64,000 nucleotides of DNA, taken from positions 1-64,000 of the forward strand of contig URPV01000001.1 of the NCBI GenBank assembly GCA_900549805.1. Direction: 5' to 3'. Shown here piece by piece: positions 60,477 through 64,000 of this stretch. Source of the DNA: an uncultured Veillonella sp. GTDB taxonomy: Bacteria > Bacillota > Negativicutes > Veillonellales > Veillonellaceae. A model generated the notes under the pieces. That model ran no database searches and had not been told where the DNA came from. It was given only the letters and a program-made list of their open reading frames with translations. The translations under genes and the position numbers were made by a program. Position 1 is the stretch's first letter. Each line of letters starts with the position of its first letter.

Positions 60477-60511
60477 GGCGGTAGTCCATGATTGGTCATG
60501 GGCTACCGCCT
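60477..60511. terminator. Bidirectional terminator between aroD and pdxK
   Basis: AGGCGGTAG-CCATG pairs with CATGG-CTACCGCCT. The T-run is better on the minus strand, so it mainly serves the kinase gene. Confidence 0.8.
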
Positions 60512-60530
60512 GTTTACGTCTATTTGATTA

Positions 60531-61334
60531 TTAGTCTCTTAATTGGGTGTGGTCTACAGGCCCAACAAATTGGTTGAGGGCAAAGGAATGTTCTAAGGCT
60601 CTGGTAATGAGTGCTTTAGCTGTCATGACTGCTTCCTTGACGGAATGGCCCTTGGCCAACTCAGCCGTGATACAGGCCGAATAGGTGCAACCTGCACCAT
60701 GGGTCCACTTAGTAGGTACCTTAGGAGCCCCCATAGGGGTAAAGTTTTGGCCATCGTAGAGGAGGTCAATGGCGATATCTCCGCCGAAACCTTCCCGTCG
60801 TTTGATGACAACGTTTTTAGCACCTAGTGCATGGATATGCTTAGCTGCTTCCTTAGCATCATCTAAGCTTTGGATCAGGTCCATACCGGCTAATTGGGCC
60901 GCTTCAAAGTCGTTGGGGGTGACTAGACTAGCGTGAGGTAGGAGGTATTTGCGCATGGCTTCCACATTTTCTGGGAAGAGGTTGTGTGGCACGCCATCAT
61001 TAACCTTGCAGGCCAAGACAGGATCGATGACAAGAGGTATATCCATATCCTTAAGTAGGGAACCTACGTATTCAATAATCTCAACGGTTGGTAGCATACC
61101 TGTTTTGAGCGCATCTGGACCAACTCCTTGAAGGGCTGTTTTAATTTGCGCTTTGATGGTGTCCATAGGGATAGGGAATATTTGATGGCTCCAAGCCTGG
61201 TCTGGGTCCATGGCGACGATAACAGTGATGGCACTCATGCCATAGGTATTTCTTTCTTCAAAGGTCTTAAGGTCTGCTTGGATACCAGCACCGCCACTCG
61301 TATCTGAACCAGCTATAGTCAATACTTTTTTCAT
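60531..61334 (-). CDS. pdxK: Pyridoxine kinase / hydroxymethylpyrimidine kinase family (ThiD-like PdxK)
   Basis: A 267-residue ribokinase-fold enzyme. LTIAGSDTSGGAGIQADLKTF opens the ThiD/PdxK family, and HGAGCTYSACITAELAKG holds the anion hole and catalytic Cys. By eye it follows the Staphylococcus-type PdxK more than classical ThiD: TYGMSAITVIVAMDPDQAWSH, ALKTGMLPTVEII, NVEAMRKYLLPHASLVTPN and an end in FVGPVDHTQ. It would phosphorylate pyridoxine-type vitamers. No thiamine genes are next to it. GAGGAG precedes the ATG. Confidence 0.85.
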   Translation of the reverse strand: MKKVLTIAGSDTSGGAGIQADLKTFEERNTYGMSAITVIVAMDPDQAWSHQIFPIPMDTIKAQIKTALQGVGPDALKTGMLPTVEIIEYVGSLLKDMDIPLVIDPVLACKVNDGVPHNLFPENVEAMRKYLLPHASLVTPNDFEAAQLAGMDLIQSLDDAKEAAKHIHALGAKNVVIKRREGFGGDIAIDLLYDGQNFTPMGAPKVPTKWTHGAGCTYSACITAELAKGHSVKEAVMTAKALITRALEHSFALNQFVGPVDHTQLRD

Positions 61335-61357
61335 AAGGAGATCTCCTCTAATACTGT

Positions 61358-61394
61358 GTCAAAAGGGATAGCCAGCCTATCATAGGATGGCCCT
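61358..61394 (-). terminator. Terminator after aroEK
   Basis: On the minus strand GCCATCCTAT pairs with ATAGGCTGGC with one mismatch, then CCCTTTT. Confidence 0.6.
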
Positions 61395-61454
61395 CCTGGG
61401 ATTATAAGTTAGATATATTTAGTATATCACTTTAGCAGAGATTGCAAGCCTTTT

Positions 61455-62693
61455 TTAGACTTCCCCTAAGTGGTCCTTAAAGTCTTGTAGGATGGCATCA
61501 ACCGTTTTCTGAGCCTGGCGATGGTGGGCAATGGTGCATTGGGAAAAGGCTTGGTACATAGGTGTTCGGACAGCTTCTAGTTCTTTGAGCTTGTCCAAGC
61601 CACCTGCAGAGAGGGGCCGACCTGCCGTTGCCAATTTGTCTAGGGGTTGCGTTAACTGATAGATACGGCCATTTTGGCGGAGGGGAAGGAAGTTGTCCTC
61701 TATGGTAACAGCGCCACCACCGGTAGCGATTACTAGCCCCCCGCGCTTACCGATGTCTTGGATAGCCTTGGATTCCACCTGGCGGAAGGCAGCTTCTCCT
61801 TGGGTTTGGATGTAGTTGGAGATGGCCCCAATTTCTTTGCTTATCTCTTGATCTATGTCTATGAAAGTCCGTCCCGTTCTTTGGGCTAAAGCCTTACCTA
61901 CAGTGGTTTTGCCCACTCCTGGCATACCTACGAGGATGATGTTTTCTTGGTCTCCTTGGAGACTCTTAATTAGCTCTTCTGTTTTGATGAGACTTTCACT
62001 TTCCAAGAAGAGTTCAGAGGCTGCTACTGCCTGGGCAACGAGGAAGGGGAGGCCGTTGACGGCCTTGAGGCCTAATTGTCTCGCCTGTAATAGAAGGCTG
62101 GTCCGGAGGGGATTATAGATGAGGTCTACCACCCCCTCAAGCAGGCTGAAAGGGGCTAGGTCGATGAGTGCTTGAGGGCACTTAGGGTACATACCTACAG
62201 GAGTGGCGTTAATAATAATTTGAGCCTTGTGGTAGAAGTGGTGGACATCTTGGTAGAAGGGGGCTGTCTTACGGGAGAGGTGGATAATCTCCTTGGCGCC
62301 CAAGTCTTCTAAAGCTATGTGTAGGGTGTGGGAAGAAGCTCCATCCCCTAAGATGAGGCAGACCTTACCAGCTACCTCCATATGGCCGTAGTCTAGGCTA
62401 TAAAGGAAGCCCAGGTAGTCCGTGTTATCCCCGTGCCAAGCTCCGTCTCGGCGGACCATGGTGTTGACTACACCGGTCTTTTGGGCTCGGTCGGATAGGG
62501 TTTGACAGGCCTCGTAGGCGGCAATTTTGTAGGGAATCGTCACATTGAGCCCCTGCAGGGATGGATCGGCGAAGAAGTCCGCCAACTGGTCTGGCTCCTT
62601 TTCAAAAAGGGTATAGCTTTCATTACCTAGGGCATGATGGATAGCCGGTGAATAAGAGTGACCTAGGGTTCGCCCCAGTAGTCCAAATTTCAT
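61455..62693 (-). CDS. aroE-aroK: Fused shikimate dehydrogenase and shikimate kinase
   Basis: A 412-residue bifunctional chain covering two successive shikimate steps. Residues 1-245 are AroE: GRTLGHSYSPAIHH binds shikimate, the catalytic Lys is in NVTIPYKIAAY and the Asp in GDNTDYLGF. The dinucleotide motif is GDGASSHT in place of the usual GAGGAS. Residues about 250-412 are AroK: Walker A GMPGVGKTT, DID with QEI, RQVES, ATGGGAV and AGRPLS. AroEK fusions are uncommon. It starts 8 bases after pheA with AGGAGG. Confidence 0.93.
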   Translation of the reverse strand: MKFGLLGRTLGHSYSPAIHHALGNESYTLFEKEPDQLADFFADPSLQGLNVTIPYKIAAYEACQTLSDRAQKTGVVNTMVRRDGAWHGDNTDYLGFLYSLDYGHMEVAGKVCLILGDGASSHTLHIALEDLGAKEIIHLSRKTAPFYQDVHHFYHKAQIIINATPVGMYPKCPQALIDLAPFSLLEGVVDLIYNPLRTSLLLQARQLGLKAVNGLPFLVAQAVAASELFLESESLIKTEELIKSLQGDQENIILVGMPGVGKTTVGKALAQRTGRTFIDIDQEISKEIGAISNYIQTQGEAAFRQVESKAIQDIGKRGGLVIATGGGAVTIEDNFLPLRQNGRIYQLTQPLDKLATAGRPLSAGGLDKLKELEAVRTPMYQAFSQCTIAHHRQAQKTVDAILQDFKDHLGEV

Positions 62694-62701
62694 AGAACCT
62701 C

Positions 62702-63841
62702 CTAGTTTTCAGGGTAGTTGCCGAGTAAGCGGAATTTATCTTGGGATTCGTGGAGTTCCGCTAAGAGAGACCGGACCCGAGGGTCTACGAGGGACGCCTC
62801 AAGGTCTAGGTAGAATAGGAACTCGAAGTTATGCCCCTGGATAGGGCGGGATTCGATCTTGGTCAGGTTGATTCCCATATTGCCGAATTTAGTCAGTAGG
62901 GATCCGAGGCCACCTGGTGTATGACTAGCGGTGGTAACGATGGAAATTTTGTTAGCCCCTGGGTAGACGGCTAGGTCCTTAGTGATACAGATGAAACGGG
63001 TGTAATTATTGTCGTTGTTTTGAATGGATCGACGAACGGCTTGCAGGCCGTAGAGTTGAGCACATTGAGGGGCCGCTACTGCAGCGATACCAGCATCTTC
63101 CGATTGGGCTACCATTTGGGCGGCCATAGCGGTATTGGTGTAAGGTTCTAGTTTGATATGTGGGTATTGGGCAAAGAACTCAGAGCATTGGCCTAAGGCT
63201 TGTGGATGGGAGTAGACCGTATGGATGTCTTCTAGTCTTGTCCCTTCCTTGGCTAAGAGGTCATGGGATATCCATTGCTTGGTGCCCCGCACGATATAGC
63301 AGTGCTTGCGTTCTAAAAGGTCATAGACTTCCTTGACGGACCCATTAGAGGAATTTTCGATGGGAAGGACGCCGAATTGGGCTAGTCCTTCTTCAACGGC
63401 GTCGAAGACAGCTTGGAAGGAGTTGACATAGAGAATTTGGCTCAAGGGTAAGAGCTTATCGCAAGCCATTTGAGCATTAGAACCGAAGATGCCACAGCAG
63501 GCCACGGTTCCTCGTTGTGGAGGTAGGTTGGGGGCTGCTGCCACAGCGGCTTCGATTTCTTTGGTGAAAGCGGTCTCTTTAAAGAGTTCCTCCGCTTGGA
63601 AGGTTCGACTGAGGGAGAAGAGGTTTTCGAAGAAGCGGCGAGCGTAGATGTCCATGTCTGGTCCCGCTTGCGCTGTGATTTTATCTAGAATATCTCGCTC
63701 CCGCTTGGCATCAAAGATGGCCTTGCCCATTTGGGCCTTGGCCTTGGCTACATGAGAAGATAGTTCCATTCGCTCCAAGAAGAGCTTGAGCATTTCATCG
63801 TTAATGCCATTAATCTGGCTACGGGCTTTATCTAAGTTCAT
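62702..63841 (-). CDS. pheA: Bifunctional chorismate mutase / prephenate dehydratase (P-protein)
   Basis: Makes phenylpyruvate from chorismate. The 379-residue chain has an AroQ-type mutase (about residues 1-90; [23 protein letters not shown] and KRERDIL), a dehydratase (about 110-290; [12 protein letters not shown] and NYTRFICI), and an ACT domain (about 297-370; TPGGLGSLL and ESRP) where phenylalanine would bind for feedback control. ATG 63841 follows GGAG; a TTG two codons earlier is the alternative. Its first codons overlap the end of aroC by 14 bases. Confidence 0.94.
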   Translation of the reverse strand: MNLDKARSQINGINDEMLKLFLERMELSSHVAKAKAQMGKAIFDAKRERDILDKITAQAGPDMDIYARRFFENLFSLSRTFQAEELFKETAFTKEIEAAVAAAPNLPPQRGTVACCGIFGSNAQMACDKLLPLSQILYVNSFQAVFDAVEEGLAQFGVLPIENSSNGSVKEVYDLLERKHCYIVRGTKQWISHDLLAKEGTRLEDIHTVYSHPQALGQCSEFFAQYPHIKLEPYTNTAMAAQMVAQSEDAGIAAVAAPQCAQLYGLQAVRRSIQNNDNNYTRFICITKDLAVYPGANKISIVTTASHTPGGLGSLLTKFGNMGINLTKIESRPIQGHNFEFLFYLDLEASLVDPRVRSLLAELHESQDKFRLLGNYPEN

Positions 63842-64000
63842 GGTCAATATCTCCTAGAAAATCTAATATAACGAGCGCTGTTACGGCCTCGATAACGGGA
63901 ACAGCACGAAGGGCTACACAGGGATCGTGACGGCCCTTGATGACTAGCTTGGTAGCCTCCATTTTAGAAAGGGAGAGGGATTCCTGTTCCTTATAGATGG
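63828..64000 (-). CDS. aroC: Chorismate synthase (partial, C-terminal end)
   Basis: Only the last 56 codons are in the window; the gene continues past the right edge. The minus strand reads [20 protein letters not shown], then [19 protein letters not shown], which is the conserved C-terminal segment of AroC (GRHDPC and RAVPV-EA). The stop at 63828-63830 lies inside pheA, so the two genes overlap by 14 bases and are probably translationally coupled. AroC makes chorismate from EPSP, the substrate of PheA and TrpE. Confidence 0.92.
   Translation of the reverse strand, partial: IYKEQESLSLSKMEATKLVIKGRHDPCVALRAVPVIEAVTALVILDFLGDIDHELR

Noticed and set aside
1..64000. CRISPR arrays, insertion sequences, prophage or integrase genes
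   Set aside because: No regularly spaced direct repeats, transposase or integrase motifs were seen anywhere in the window.

Overview
The window reads as a typical chromosomal stretch of a Negativicutes bacterium (Firmicutes with an outer membrane), most likely of the Veillonella/Megasphaera/Dialister type. This is inferred from the mix of genes, not from a database match. The evidence is an SLH-domain envelope protein of the OmpM kind, T-box leaders on the trp operon and ileS, a HydE maturase implying a [FeFe] hydrogenase and anaerobic life, a BofA relative kept next to recR, and the order dnaX-ybaB-recR-bofA. No insertion sequence, prophage, CRISPR array or attachment site was seen.

Layout. 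1-1.65 kb: a visibly AT-rich accessory edge with three poorly characterised genes. 1.7-6.5 kb: a YfcE-type phosphodiesterase, a fosmidomycin-resistance-like MFS pump, an isochorismatase-fold hydrolase, a GltA-type flavoprotein and an M50-family protein that has lost its zinc ligands. 6.7-11.7 kb: a four-gene ABC-2 efflux system (HlyD-like, double ATPase, two permeases). 11.8-16.3 kb: DoxX, a small acetyltransferase, apt, an M20 peptidase, a polysaccharide deacetylase and YjdM. 16.4-19.3 kb: an ECF transporter whose S component is fused to one ATPase. 19.5-23.1 kb: GNAT, histidinol phosphatase, queF, a membrane protein, cysE and tRNA-Ser(GCU). 23.2-29.2 kb: a barrel-less SLH protein, an Nramp transporter, hydE, a YhcH protein, a DMT exporter and an MFS pump.

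29.2-39.6 kb: the complete trp operon (trpE-G-D-CF-B-A) behind a Trp T-box (specifier UGG), then ileS behind an Ile T-box (specifier AUC). 39.6-47.4 kb: an iron-type alcohol dehydrogenase, an exported ABM-like protein, a Cof phosphatase, guaA, a SIMPL protein, an ArsC/Spx-like protein, an OhrR-like regulator lacking its sensing cysteine, a small exported protein and a CMD-family protein. 47.5-54.5 kb: the SRP RNA, dnaX-ybaB-recR-bofA, a UvrD-type helicase with a DnaQ exonuclease domain inserted in it, and a pseudouridine synthase. 54.6-59.6 kb: CycA-like and NCS2 permeases, an IscR-like regulator and an MFS pump.

59.6-64 kb: aroD on the plus strand, pdxK on the minus strand, and a minus-strand aroC-pheA-aroEK run cut by the window edge. 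Aromatic amino acid supply is the main theme of the window: aroD, aroE-aroK and aroC lead to chorismate, pheA and trpEGDCFBA consume it, and the ECF S domain resembles TrpP-type tryptophan uptake proteins. The least ordinary items are the helicase-exonuclease fusion, the zinc-ligand-less site-2 protease relative, the S-A fused ECF transporter, the cysteine-less OhrR, the barrel-less OmpM-like protein, and a nested inverted repeat between two divergent genes near 3.7 kb.
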